Shown one piece after another: positions 17,765 to 26,733 of a DNA stretch of 64,000 nt. Origin of the DNA: Daejeonella lutea (GTDB lineage Bacteria; Bacteroidota; Bacteroidia; Sphingobacteriales; Sphingobacteriaceae); the NCBI RefSeq assembly GCF_900168015.1, contig NZ_FUYR01000001.1, positions 343,968 through 407,967 of the forward strand, written 5' to 3'. Below the pieces are notes generated by a model. That model did not search any database and was not told the DNA's origin. It saw only the letters and a program-made list of their open reading frames with translations. A program made the translations under genes and the position numbers. How positions within the stretch are numbered: position 1 is the stretch's first letter; every line of letters starts with the position of its first letter.

Positions 17765-18895
17765 ATGACAAAATCGGATCTCTCTGTAGGAACGGCCAAA
17801 AAATCCAATCGATTAATGTCTGTCGATGCACTTCGTGGTTTCGACATGTTCTTCATAACCGGCGGCGGTACCTTTTTAATTTTGATGGAAGGCAAAACTT
17901 CGCTTCCTTGGATTGACACTATTGCTAATCAGCTTGTTCATCCGGCCTGGATCGGTTTCACATTCTATGATTTTATATTTCCCCTTTTTCTGTTTATTTC
18001 TGGGGTTTCCATCGCATTTTCTTTGAGTCGGGACATTAACAATAAAGTTGAACAAAAAGTAATTTATCGTAAAGCATTCTGGAGGATGATCATTCTTATT
18101 ATTCTTGGGATGATCGACAAAAATATTCCATTCCCTTATTTTGAGCCCTCGCAGATAAGGGTCGCGAGTATCCTCGGCAGAATTGGTATAGCGGGTTTTG
18201 TAACTACTTTTCTTTATCTGAACTTTTCCTGGAAGGGCTTGATTGCCTGGGTGGGAGGGATACTGCTTGCCTACTATGCCATTATATTTCTGGTACCGGT
18301 TCCGGGTTACGGTGCGGGTAATCTGACTTTTGAGGGTAATCTGGTAGGTTGGATAGATCGTAACTTTCTTCCAGGCAGGCTTCTTCAGAAAACATATGAC
18401 GAACTCGGATTGATTACTCAATTCCCGGCACTTTGCTTAACTGTGCTTGGGGCATTGGCGGGTAATGTCCTGCGGTCTGAAAAAAAGGAAAGCAGGAAAA
18501 TTCAAATTATGCTTATAGCAGGAGTTCTTTGTATAAGCATTGCTTTGCTATGGAGCCTGCATTTCCCAATCAGCAAACGGTTTTGGACAAGTTCATTTGT
18601 GCTGCTGACCGGCGGAATGGCATTCATTGCAATGACTTTATTTTACTGGATAATTGATGTACTTAAGTTTCAGAAGTGGGCATTCTTTTTCCAGGTTATC
18701 GGGTTGAATTCTCTGACGGTGTACATGGCTTGTGCCTTTATTAACTTTCGATACACCTCGGGAAGAATTTTTGGGGGTCTATATGCGCCGGCACCCGAAG
18801 CATGGCATGAAGTTTTCGAAGCCTTTGGAGCGGTAATTCTTGTGTGGCTGTTTCTCTACTTCTTGTACAGAAAGAAGATCTTTGTTAAGATTTAG
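17765..18895 (+). CDS. HGSNAT/DUF5009-like membrane protein (putative acyltransferase)
   Basis: 376 residues from the ATG at 17765; an upstream in-frame TTG at 17738 is a weaker start. The N-terminal signature RLMSVDALRGFDMFFITGGG, then HPAWIGFTFYDFIFPLFLFISGVSIAFSL, is diagnostic for the heparan-alpha-glucosaminide N-acetyltransferase-like family. About ten hydrophobic helices follow, ending in VILVWLFLYFLYRKKIF. In animals the family acetylates glucosamine ends across a membrane; bacterial members probably acylate cell-surface glycans. The LuxR-type gene starts 10 bp downstream. Confidence 0.9.
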   Translation: MTKSDLSVGTAKKSNRLMSVDALRGFDMFFITGGGTFLILMEGKTSLPWIDTIANQLVHPAWIGFTFYDFIFPLFLFISGVSIAFSLSRDINNKVEQKVIYRKAFWRMIILIILGMIDKNIPFPYFEPSQIRVASILGRIGIAGFVTTFLYLNFSWKGLIAWVGGILLAYYAIIFLVPVPGYGAGNLTFEGNLVGWIDRNFLPGRLLQKTYDELGLITQFPALCLTVLGALAGNVLRSEKKESRKIQIMLIAGVLCISIALLWSLHFPISKRFWTSSFVLLTGGMAFIAMTLFYWIIDVLKFQKWAFFFQVIGLNSLTVYMACAFINFRYTSGRIFGGLYAPAPEAWHEVFEAFGAVILVWLFLYFLYRKKIFVKI

Positions 18896-18904
18896 GTATT
18901 TGCA

Positions 18905-19369
18905 TTGAATTATATATCAAAATATCGGTCCGTTTTAATTTATGGTGCGTCACTGGCTGCAGCCATGTTCCTGATGAAATGGCTGGAGTGGCGCTTCTTG
19001 ATTCTCAGTCACGCATTCGAGATTTATGCCGGTATTATTGCTTTCATATTCACAGGGCTGGGGATTTGGCTCGCGATGAAATTAAGCAAGCCAAAAATTA
19101 AGGTGGTCACGATTGAGAAGGAGTATTCTGGAAGTAGGGAAAGTTTTGCTATAAATCAAGAGGCCCTTACCCAGACTGGCATCAGCGCCAGGGAATTGGA
19201 AGTTCTCGAACTGATGGCCACGGGCCTGAGCAATCAGGAGATAGCCCAGCGTCTTTTCGTGTCACTCAGCACGATAAAAACTCATTCGTCGAACGTTTTT
19301 TTCAAGCTCGAAGTTCAACGACGCACGCAGGCAATTGAAAAGGCTAAGAGACTTGGCATCATTAACTAA
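18905..19369 (+). CDS. membrane-tethered LuxR-type transcriptional regulator
   Basis: 154 residues from TTG at 18905, 10 bp after the previous stop. Two hydrophobic helices (about residues 10-30 and 40-58: SVLIYGASLAAAMFLMKW and IYAGIIAFIFTGLGIWLAM) are followed by a linker and a C-terminal LuxR helix-turn-helix (ISARELEVLELMATGLSNQEIAQRLFVSLSTIKTHSSNVFFKL). No receiver domain is present, so it is not a classical response regulator. A DNA-binding domain anchored by two membrane helices could sense membrane state or act with the upstream membrane protein. Confidence 0.85.
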   Translation: MNYISKYRSVLIYGASLAAAMFLMKWLEWRFLILSHAFEIYAGIIAFIFTGLGIWLAMKLSKPKIKVVTIEKEYSGSRESFAINQEALTQTGISARELEVLELMATGLSNQEIAQRLFVSLSTIKTHSSNVFFKLEVQRRTQAIEKAKRLGIIN

Positions 19370-19468
19370 TACTTTGGTACTAAAATAGGCCTGAATTGAA
19401 AAATCAGACTAAAGTATGAGGGCTTGGAAGTTTAAACGGGTCACTTTTGTGGAAATCAAACTTATATT

Positions 19469-20005
19469 ATGAAAAGAATTGTATTTGTATTTGGATCAAT
19501 CACAGGTGTTTTAATAGGTGCCTGGACTGTAGCGTCGATTGCTTATTGTTACAGCGTTAATAATTATGAGGGAAGCATGCTTGTGGGTTATGCCGCCATG
19601 CTGCTCGCGTTCTCGTTGGTTTTTGTTGGTGTGAAAAATTATAGAGATAATCACCGGGGTGGGATAATTACTTTCGGAAAAGCGTTGCAGGTAGGGCTAG
19701 CTATTTCCATGGTTGCATCTACAATATATGTTCTCACCTGGCTGATTGATTACTATGTATTCGTACCCGATTTCATGGAAAAGTTTAGTGCTCACTTATT
19801 GCAGAAGGGAAAGGACAGCGGAGCATCGGCAGCAGAAATAAACAGACAGGCTGCAGAGCTTAATTCGATGAAAGAGCTTTACAAGAATCCAATTATGGTT
19901 ATTTTATTTACTTACCTGGAGATTTTGCCTGTTGGACTTGTGGTTTCTTTTCTTAGTGCCCTGATACTTAAGAGAAAAAGCCCTGAAGAGCAATTGACAG
20001 TTTAG
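19469..20005 (+). CDS. DUF4199 membrane protein
   Basis: 178 residues with four transmembrane segments (IVFVFGSITGVLIGAW, SMLVGYAAMLLAFSLVFVGV, ALQVGLAISMVASTIYVLTWL, PIMVILFTYLEILPVGLVVSFLSALIL) and the DUF4199 hallmark NHRGGIITFGKALQVGL. The family is found almost only in Bacteroidota and is uncharacterised. It lies 99 bp after the LuxR-type gene and ends before a strong terminator, so 17765-20005 may form one unit. Confidence 0.88.
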   Translation: MKRIVFVFGSITGVLIGAWTVASIAYCYSVNNYEGSMLVGYAAMLLAFSLVFVGVKNYRDNHRGGIITFGKALQVGLAISMVASTIYVLTWLIDYYVFVPDFMEKFSAHLLQKGKDSGASAAEINRQAAELNSMKELYKNPIMVILFTYLEILPVGLVVSFLSALILKRKSPEEQLTV

Positions 20006-20051
20006 GCATCGTATTCTTAGTCATTCCAAGCATCTTCATCGTTGTGAGATT

Positions 20052-20091
20052 AATAGCTGGTTTTCTAAAAGGAGACTAGCTATTTAATTTT
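20052..20091 (+). terminator. rho-independent terminator after the DUF4199 gene
   Basis: A long imperfect stem, AATAGCTGGTTTTC against GGAGACTAGCTATT (14 pairs including G-U), has a 5-nt loop and is followed by TAATTTTTTAC. Confidence 0.75.
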
Positions 20092-20203
20092 TTACCTATC
20101 CTAATGTGGGAATCGGCTAGTTGAAATTTAATTTAACCTGAGCGTTGTTTTCCTTATAATTGCTCTAACTTTTGACCCGATCCGATATTCAGGCGATCAC
20201 GTT

Positions 20204-21013
20204 ATGTTTATGAACTCAGAGCTAGTAAAAAAGCATAAGATCTCAATCGAAGGCAACAAGAATGCTGCCCAGACGATTGTATTTGCCCATGGCTTTGGCA
20301 CCGACCAAACAGCATGGGATAAAGTAAAAAAAGCGTTCGCAGCTGATTACAAGTTATTGCTATATGATAATGTAGGAGGAGGGTCATCGGATATGGCAGC
20401 TTTCAGTCCGATAAAATACAGCACGCTCTATACTTACGCAGATGATTTGTTGGCAATAGCAAACGAGTTCGAATTGAAAAATGCCATAATAGTGGCTCAT
20501 TCGGTGAGCGGTATGATCGCTTTGCTTGCAGCTATCAAGGCACCCCATCATTTTTCGAAAATGATATTCATCGGAGCATCTCCGCGGTACCTTAATGACT
20601 CAGGATATATTGGAGGATTTACCCAGGAGGCACTCGACTCCATGTACGAAACGATGAGAACAAATTATTATGCCTGGGTGAGCGGCTTTTCTGCTGCTGC
20701 CATGGGTAATGCAGACAAGCCTGAGCTGGGTCAGGGTTTTGCTGTGACATTAGGGGCTATTCGTCCGGATATCGCACTCTCAGTAGCAAAAGTTATATTT
20801 GAATCTGATGTGCGGAATCGATTAAAGGAAATAAATAAGGAAATTTTGCTCATTCATGCCCACAACGACATAGCCGTGCCTGTGGAAGTCGCAGAATACT
20901 TGCATGAAAATATTTCAGGCAGCAAGCTTGTTTTTGTTGATGCAGAGGGACATTTTCCTCATATAAGTGCGCCACAAGAAGTTATTTCAGCAATTAAAGA
21001 TTTTATTGAGTGA
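20204..21013 (+). CDS. RsbQ/KAI2-like alpha/beta hydrolase
   Basis: 269 residues of the RsbQ/KAI2/D14 hydrolase group. Diagnostic elements are FAHGFGTDQTAWDKV (oxyanion region), YDNVGGGSSD, the nucleophile elbow AHSVSG with Ser100, the signature GASPRYLND (~125-132), Asp222 in HNDIAVP and His250 in EGHFPHISAP. In Bacillus, RsbQ provides a small hydrophobic ligand to the PAS domain of RsbP; plant relatives bind strigolactone and karrikin-type butenolides. Here its stop overlaps the GTG start of a sensor kinase, so it probably produces or binds the ligand sensed by that kinase. Confidence 0.93.
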   Translation: MFMNSELVKKHKISIEGNKNAAQTIVFAHGFGTDQTAWDKVKKAFAADYKLLLYDNVGGGSSDMAAFSPIKYSTLYTYADDLLAIANEFELKNAIIVAHSVSGMIALLAAIKAPHHFSKMIFIGASPRYLNDSGYIGGFTQEALDSMYETMRTNYYAWVSGFSAAAMGNADKPELGQGFAVTLGAIRPDIALSVAKVIFESDVRNRLKEINKEILLIHAHNDIAVPVEVAEYLHENISGSKLVFVDAEGHFPHISAPQEVISAIKDFIE

Positions 21014-23475
21014 GTAAGATCGAGAAACCGGTAAACTGGGCTAAACGTGCCCTCGAATTCATTGCCGGTCTGAGCGCAGTTGAGAAATACAGTAACTGGC
21101 CTGCAATAATGGCTGAAAGTATGGCCAACCTAAAGCGCTTATCGGGGGCTTCATCTGTATTGGTTGTCAAACAGGATGATGAACTTACTGTCCGTGTGCT
21201 TTTAGGTGATAGCACTTATCCGAGTTTCGTCGATCCATCTGTTGTCCGGCCTTATGCCGGGATTCGGGAGCCCTTGTTTCTTCAATCTCCGTTTTCTGAA
21301 ATAGACTCAGGCCTTAAGATTCTGATTAAAGAATGTAAATCTGCAGCCGTATTACCTGTTGATGAAGAAGCAATTAGAGGTGTAGTCCTTATGTGCTGGG
21401 GAGATTCCATTGACTTTAGCAGCGATTTGAAGGAATTTGTGACTGCAGCGTTGATCCGGATTCGTGAAACCTGCCGACTGGCCAGCCTTTTCTTTTCAAT
21501 GGATGAACTGACTGTTCGATTTAACACGATACTGAGTACGGTACCGCAAGGAATAGCTTTTACAGACAATTCTGGGAACAATGGCTGGGTGAATCATAAA
21601 GCAGCAGCTCTGTTTCATATTCCACAGGGCCATGTGACACCTCTGGTATTATCTGAAGCCATGCGTGATCTTCGGGAGAAAGCTGACAACAGGGAGGAAA
21701 TTTTAGAAACAGGTAACCAGCTATTTAAATCCAAAGAAAAAATTATCGATAACTGGCAGTGGATTTATTCAGAGCCTGAGGTACTGGTGTTGAGTGTTTC
21801 TTCAAGACCGACGATAACCGATTACAGCAGCGGAATGCTTTGGATATTTGACGACATTACAACTAACTACCTTGCAGAACAACGATTAAAGGAGTTAAAT
21901 GTCGAACTGGAAGAAAAAACAAAGTTGGCGGAAGAGAGAAATCTTGCTAAATCCCAATTTTTAGCAAATATGAGTCATGAGATTCGAACTCCCATGAATG
22001 GAGTTATTGGAATGACCAGCTTACTATCCAGAACGCAGCTTGATCCTGATCAATTCGATTACGTTGAATCGATAAGAATTAGTGCTGAAGCACTTTTGGA
22101 GATCATTAATGAAATTCTGGATTTTTCTAAGATAGAGTCAGGTAAATTAGACCTGGAGGAACACCCATTCGTAATAGCCAGGGTTATCGAAGAAACTTAT
22201 GATCTGCTGTCCACCAAAGCGCACGAAAAAAATCTGGATCTGCTATATATTGTTGAGCCTGAAGTTCCTCAGGAAGTAATTGGTGATATCACTAGAATCA
22301 GACAAATTGTGGTTAACCTGGTGGGGAATGCTATCAAGTTTACGGACCATGGTGAAATTCTTACAAGTATCCGGGTAGCCGACAAAGATGGAAGCCTATA
22401 CACCCTGGAATTTTCCGTGAGGGATAGCGGTATTGGCATCCCGGAAGATAAGATGGACAGGTTGTTCAATTCGTTTACGCAGGTTGATGCTTCTACTACC
22501 CGTAAGTACGGTGGTACGGGTTTGGGTCTTGCAATAAGTGCAAAATTGATTGAGCGGATGAACGGAAGGGTCTGGGTAGACAGCAAAGAAGGTGTTGGTA
22601 CGACATTCAGCTTCACGATTCAGGTTCAGGCCGCTACCCGGATCAAACAATTTAAGCGAGAAACTGCATTGAAGGATCTTTCCGGCAAGTCAATATTAAT
22701 CGTTGACGATAACCTGACAAACCTTCGGGTGTTAAGCAAAACCTGTGAACAATGGGGAATGCGTCCAACTACCTATGAAAGTGGAAGAAAGGTCCTCGAG
22801 GAAAATGATGATATGGCATTCGACATTGCGGTACTTGATATGCTCATGCCCGGCATGGATGGAATTGAATTAGCTAAGGAGATTAGAAAGATCAATCAAA
22901 ATCTGCCGCTAATCCTTTTCAGTTCAGCCGGTCAGTTCCCGGAAGACAAAAAAGCATATCGAAAGCTGTTTGCAGGGATGATTGAGAAGCCTATCAAAAA
23001 CAACTATCTTCAGAAGATTCTTATAGAAAACCTATCTGATCATGTTGATGAACGGAAGCCAGCATTGGCAAAAAACATAGTTCCTCAATCTCCAATACCA
23101 GCCGACCCAGCGCAAGTCAGTATCCTGGTAGCAGAGGATAACCTTATCAATCAAAAGATTATTACCCGGACAATTAATAATTTAGGATACAGCTGTGATG
23201 TTGTGTCTAATGGCCAGGAAGTCCTTGCATCACTTGAGCGACAGCGTTATGACCTGATCTTCATGGACATACAGATGCCCGAAATGGATGGGATAGAAGC
23301 GACCAGGAGAATTAGAAATGAGTTTAAAGGCGCGCAGCCATTAATTATAGCAATGACAGCGGCAGCATATGATGATGATCGTCAGTCAGCTATGGATGCC
23401 GGGATGGACGACTACATGACGAAACCATTTAACTTTGATGAGTTTAGTACTAAGTTTACTGGATGGGTTGGATAG
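21010..23475 (+). CDS. hybrid sensor histidine kinase with two receiver domains
   Basis: 821 residues from GTG at 21010, overlapping the hydrolase stop by 4 bp (GTGA). Order: GAF-like N-terminus (~10-160), PAS-like domain (~165-290), HisKA with His323 in NMSHEIRTPMNG, HATPase (~425-540; N-box VVNLVGNAIKF, DSGIGIP, GTGLGLAIS), REC1 (~560-670, Asp610 in AVLDMLMPG) and REC2 (~703-820, Asp753 in IFMDIQMPEMD). There is no transmembrane segment, so it senses an intracellular signal, plausibly the product of the coupled hydrolase. No output regulator is encoded nearby; a free Hpt or response regulator elsewhere is implied. Confidence 0.95.
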   Translation: MSKIEKPVNWAKRALEFIAGLSAVEKYSNWPAIMAESMANLKRLSGASSVLVVKQDDELTVRVLLGDSTYPSFVDPSVVRPYAGIREPLFLQSPFSEIDSGLKILIKECKSAAVLPVDEEAIRGVVLMCWGDSIDFSSDLKEFVTAALIRIRETCRLASLFFSMDELTVRFNTILSTVPQGIAFTDNSGNNGWVNHKAAALFHIPQGHVTPLVLSEAMRDLREKADNREEILETGNQLFKSKEKIIDNWQWIYSEPEVLVLSVSSRPTITDYSSGMLWIFDDITTNYLAEQRLKELNVELEEKTKLAEERNLAKSQFLANMSHEIRTPMNGVIGMTSLLSRTQLDPDQFDYVESIRISAEALLEIINEILDFSKIESGKLDLEEHPFVIARVIEETYDLLSTKAHEKNLDLLYIVEPEVPQEVIGDITRIRQIVVNLVGNAIKFTDHGEILTSIRVADKDGSLYTLEFSVRDSGIGIPEDKMDRLFNSFTQVDASTTRKYGGTGLGLAISAKLIERMNGRVWVDSKEGVGTTFSFTIQVQAATRIKQFKRETALKDLSGKSILIVDDNLTNLRVLSKTCEQWGMRPTTYESGRKVLEENDDMAFDIAVLDMLMPGMDGIELAKEIRKINQNLPLILFSSAGQFPEDKKAYRKLFAGMIEKPIKNNYLQKILIENLSDHVDERKPALAKNIVPQSPIPADPAQVSILVAEDNLINQKIITRTINNLGYSCDVVSNGQEVLASLERQRYDLIFMDIQMPEMDGIEATRRIRNEFKGAQPLIIAMTAAAYDDDRQSAMDAGMDDYMTKPFNFDEFSTKFTGWVG

Positions 23476-23491
23476 AATTAAATTTTTGGAT

Positions 23492-23530
23492 AACACAAAA
23501 GCCCCACAGTATTCGTGAGGCTTTCGTGTC
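23492..23530. terminator. bidirectional terminator-like hairpin
   Basis: Between the convergent stops at 23475 (+) and 23541 (-), ACACAAAAGCC and GGCTTTCGTGT pair with one mismatch around an inner CAC/GTG stem. Confidence 0.65.
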
Positions 23531-23540
23531 AAAGGCAGAT

Positions 23541-26114
23541 TTATAAAGCGTATCGGAGTGTTAAACCATATGTTTTTGGATCACCAAGTACACCAGCGTA
23601 ATGACCGGCATTTCCGCCAGCAGGAAGCAGTTGTTCATAATAATCCTTATTGAACAAGTTCCTGCCCCAGATATATGCTGAGAAGCCACTCGTAGCTTTA
23701 AAGCCGATTCTACCGTTTACAAGCGTGTAGCCATCAATATTTAAATATTTCGAAGGGGATGGGCTAGAAGAAAAGTCCGAGCGATAGTAACTGTCAATTG
23801 CTGTAAAAAACTTGGCATCCCGGTTCAGAAACTTTGCCGGAGTAGCAAATTCGCCTCCGACGGATCCTGCCCATTTTGAAATTCCAGGAAGTTTTCCTCC
23901 TGAAATATCTTTGAATGCGACCTGCACTCCGCCAATCGTCTGCCCGGTTTCTTCAAGTGGCAGCGGGGCATTAGTAAAGCGATCGTATGTTGCATCCGTG
24001 TAAGCTGCGGCACCATAGAAGGAAAACTTTGTACTAGCCCTTAAGCTTGCATCAATTTCAAAACCCTTTACGCTCACTTTTTGTGCATTGGCTATATAAC
24101 CGCGATTGACACCGAGTTCAGGCGACTGTACATTAGTTTGATAATCTTTAATATCTGATTTGTGTAATGTGACATTGAGCGTGAAATTATCTGCAGGAGA
24201 TGATTTAAGACCAAGCTCGTAGTGCTTCGTATCTTCCGGTTTAATAACCGCGAGGTCGGTAGCTGCTCCACCACCTGCGGCAGTTGGGAGACCTGCTACG
24301 TTAACACCTACAGGCTTAAAACTGGTGGAGTACGTCGCAAACGTATTCAGACGTCTGCTAGGTCTGTACGAAGCCGTAAGAGAATATGTGAAGTTTTTCT
24401 CATCGGCATCAGCTACATAAGCCTGGCTGCTATATACACCATTTTTTAGGGCGAGCAAAGCAGGATCGGTTGTCTGAAGACCACCGCGGGCAATCCGGTT
24501 ATAATTAACATCCTTTTCATCATAGTTGTAACGTATTCCGGGAAGAATGTGAAATCCATTTATCAGTTCCCAATCGATACTTGCGAATGCCGCTGCGCTT
24601 TTTGATTTTATGGAAGCGGTTGTATAAATTCCGTACCCTTCAAACAAACCCGGTGTTCTCCATAACGCGCTGGTCGAGCTCTGAGAAAAACGCCATTGCG
24701 CTGAGCCAGACTCTTCCGTCCCATTGATATTAACTTCCTGATCAATAAAGAAAAGACCTGCAACTCCGCTCAATCTTTCGGAGATCTGACCTGCATATCT
24801 GACTTCCTGCGACCAATTGCGATGTTCTGCAGGATTTTGTGATTTTGCCAGGGCCTGTAAACCTGTAAAGTCCCGGTCATTAGATGGAATCCAGTTCCAG
24901 TACCGCCACGCAGTCGTAGATGTTAATGTGCCTGGTCCCAGCTGCGTTTCTGCGTTTAGTGAGACGCCACCTAGTTCGTTCCCCGAGTTCCATGGTGTGT
25001 CATGATCTATCTTACGGTCAAAAGCATTTTGGCTTGGTAACGTATAGTTAAGATCCGATATGATGGCATTAAACTGACGATAGGCCGGACGTAACGTAGG
25101 CACGACACCTGCAACTACTTGTGCATAACCATCTGGTTCCTGGTCTGATGCATCTAGTGCCAAGGTAATGAATGTTTTGTCTGTGGGTTTGTATAATAAC
25201 TGACCTCGAAATCCAAGGTTATTTATATCATTAGTGGCTTTTCCAGTCCTGATGTTTTCTATCACACCATCGCGTTGAGTGCCTGAAAATGAGACACGCG
25301 CGGCAAATTTGCTGCTAAGTGGACCGTTAACTGAGGCCTTGGCCTGTATATACCCATAGTTGCCATAACTTGTTTCGAAGCTATACTCTGGGGTAAAGCT
25401 GGCTTTTTTTGTTACGATATTAAATGCGCCCGCACTGGTATTTTTACCGAATAAAGTGCCTTGAGGACCGCGGAGTACTTCGATGCGGTCAATGTCGATA
25501 AAATCAAGGGTAGCTGCCGCGGGACGGGCATAATAAACACCATCCACATAATAGCCAACGCCGGGATCCAATCCATCATTTGTAAGTCCAAAAGGTGAAC
25601 CAATTCCTCTGATATTAACGCCGGTATTTCGAGGATTAGAAGTGTACATCTGTACAGATGGAATTAACTCCTTAACCCGGCCAACGTTGAATGCCCCCGA
25701 TTCCTGTATCTGCGCGCCGCCAACAACCGAAATTGGAATTGGCACATCCTGTAATACTTCAGAACGTCGGCGGGACGTGACGACAATTTCTTCAAGTAAA
25801 GCATCATCTACCAGAGTTAGTTGCAGGGGAGCCGTTTCAAATTTTAGTACTTGAAAATCCTGAGCTTTAAACCCAATAAAGCTGGCTGTAATAAAGAATG
25901 GAGGAACCTGCGGAACATTGAGTTTAAATTGTCCGATTGAATCTGTAGATGTTGAAATCCGTGTTCCTTTTAGTGTTATGGTCGCGCCGGGTAGGGGCAA
26001 TCCCTGAGAATCTTTTACAAACCCAAGCACAACTTGTTGTGCCGATGCAGGATCTGAATGAAAAATAGATAAGGTTATGACAAGCAATTTTGCTATGAAT
26101 AACAAGTGTTTCAT
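23541..26114 (-). CDS. TonB-dependent outer-membrane receptor
   Basis: 857 residues: signal peptide (LLVITLSIFHSDPASAQ), carboxypeptidase-regulatory-like domain (~27-108, GFVKDSQGLPLPGATITLKGTR), TonB box region (EEIVVTSRRR), plug (~120-235 with RIEVLRGPQGTLFGKNTSAGAFNIVTKK) and a 22-strand barrel ending in aromatic-x-Leu (LTLRYAL). The YYVDGVYYARPAAATLDFIDIDRIEVLRGPQGT stretch is typical of single receptors of the FecA/iron-complex type rather than SusC. There is no SusD partner. A short ORF ending in tandem cysteines lies 55 bp upstream and may regulate it. Substrate unknown. Confidence 0.93.
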   Translation of the reverse strand: MKHLLFIAKLLVITLSIFHSDPASAQQVVLGFVKDSQGLPLPGATITLKGTRISTSTDSIGQFKLNVPQVPPFFITASFIGFKAQDFQVLKFETAPLQLTLVDDALLEEIVVTSRRRSEVLQDVPIPISVVGGAQIQESGAFNVGRVKELIPSVQMYTSNPRNTGVNIRGIGSPFGLTNDGLDPGVGYYVDGVYYARPAAATLDFIDIDRIEVLRGPQGTLFGKNTSAGAFNIVTKKASFTPEYSFETSYGNYGYIQAKASVNGPLSSKFAARVSFSGTQRDGVIENIRTGKATNDINNLGFRGQLLYKPTDKTFITLALDASDQEPDGYAQVVAGVVPTLRPAYRQFNAIISDLNYTLPSQNAFDRKIDHDTPWNSGNELGGVSLNAETQLGPGTLTSTTAWRYWNWIPSNDRDFTGLQALAKSQNPAEHRNWSQEVRYAGQISERLSGVAGLFFIDQEVNINGTEESGSAQWRFSQSSTSALWRTPGLFEGYGIYTTASIKSKSAAAFASIDWELINGFHILPGIRYNYDEKDVNYNRIARGGLQTTDPALLALKNGVYSSQAYVADADEKNFTYSLTASYRPSRRLNTFATYSTSFKPVGVNVAGLPTAAGGGAATDLAVIKPEDTKHYELGLKSSPADNFTLNVTLHKSDIKDYQTNVQSPELGVNRGYIANAQKVSVKGFEIDASLRASTKFSFYGAAAYTDATYDRFTNAPLPLEETGQTIGGVQVAFKDISGGKLPGISKWAGSVGGEFATPAKFLNRDAKFFTAIDSYYRSDFSSSPSPSKYLNIDGYTLVNGRIGFKATSGFSAYIWGRNLFNKDYYEQLLPAGGNAGHYAGVLGDPKTYGLTLRYAL

Positions 26115-26169
26115 TGTGTGTTATTTTTTTTGAATGTTTTTGGAAAATAAAAAAGGGTTTAATGGAAAA

Positions 26170-26313
26170 TTAAATAGCTCTGCGACAACAATAGGCAGGC
26201 GTGCTCAATGCAGGGTGGGAAGTGTAATTCTCGAGACCGCTAATTGCAGTTAGAACTAAGTGATAAATAAATGAAGTAAGTTGAGATAACATGATTAGTA
26301 CTGTTTTTTTCAT
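26170..26313 (-). CDS. putative Cys-ending leader peptide upstream of the TonB receptor
   Basis: A 47-codon ORF read directly on the minus strand: ATG at 26311-26313, stop TAA at 26170-26172. It starts MKKTVLIMLSQL, has a mildly hydrophobic N-terminal half, and ends with consecutive cysteine codons TGT TGT followed by R-R-A-I. It lies in the 5' leader of the TonB receptor gene, 55 bp from its ATG. Position, size and tandem rare-residue codons next to the stop are what translational attenuators look like. Whether it is translated is unproven. It could also be a small membrane peptide. Confidence 0.5.
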   Translation of the reverse strand: MKKTVLIMLSQLTSFIYHLVLTAISGLENYTSHPALSTPAYCCRRAI

Positions 26314-26455
26314 ACACTATTAAAAGAGTGTGAATGCTTGTTTGCGTTCACCGTTGCAAGTATAGAAATAATATTCTACTAAATCCATAGACTTTATGTA
26401 TTTTATAAAAAGTTTTTTTAGTTTTGTCGCAGTAGTTGGTAAATCAATTTAATAA

Positions 26456-26526
26456 AGTCGCGTGTCCGAGTGGTTAGGAAGAGGTCTGCAAAACCTTTTA
26501 CGGTAGTTCGAATCTACCCGCGACTT
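26456..26526 (+). tRNA. tRNA-Cys (GCA)
   Basis: A full cloverleaf can be drawn: 7-bp acceptor AGTCGCG/CGCGACT (26456-26462 with 26519-26525), anticodon loop CTGCAAA with anticodon GCA, T stem GGTAG/CTACC with loop TTCGAAT, and discriminator T at 26526, the expected U73 identity base for cysteine. CCA is not encoded. It lies alone between the TonB receptor leader and the amidohydrolase gene; the 207 bp that follow show no other gene. Confidence 0.95.
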
Positions 26527-26733
26527 CTACAAATGAAATATGGAAATATATTTCCTTCCGGCTTTTAAATCTGCCATAATGGGATTGTTACACTGCGCTA
26601 TATCTTACGTATCGTCCTGATACACTTGCATATAACCAGGAAAAATCCGTCTTCATGATACTCTCGCCAGCGGCGGACTTGTTCCAGGGTAAGTTTATAT
26701 CTATATTCCAGTACTCAATCAAAAAACTAAACA

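Noticed and set aside
17876-18421. 181-codon minus-strand ORF
   Set aside because: Antisense to the HGSNAT-like membrane protein; a mirror of its codon bias, rich in Lys, Asn and Arg without domain signal.
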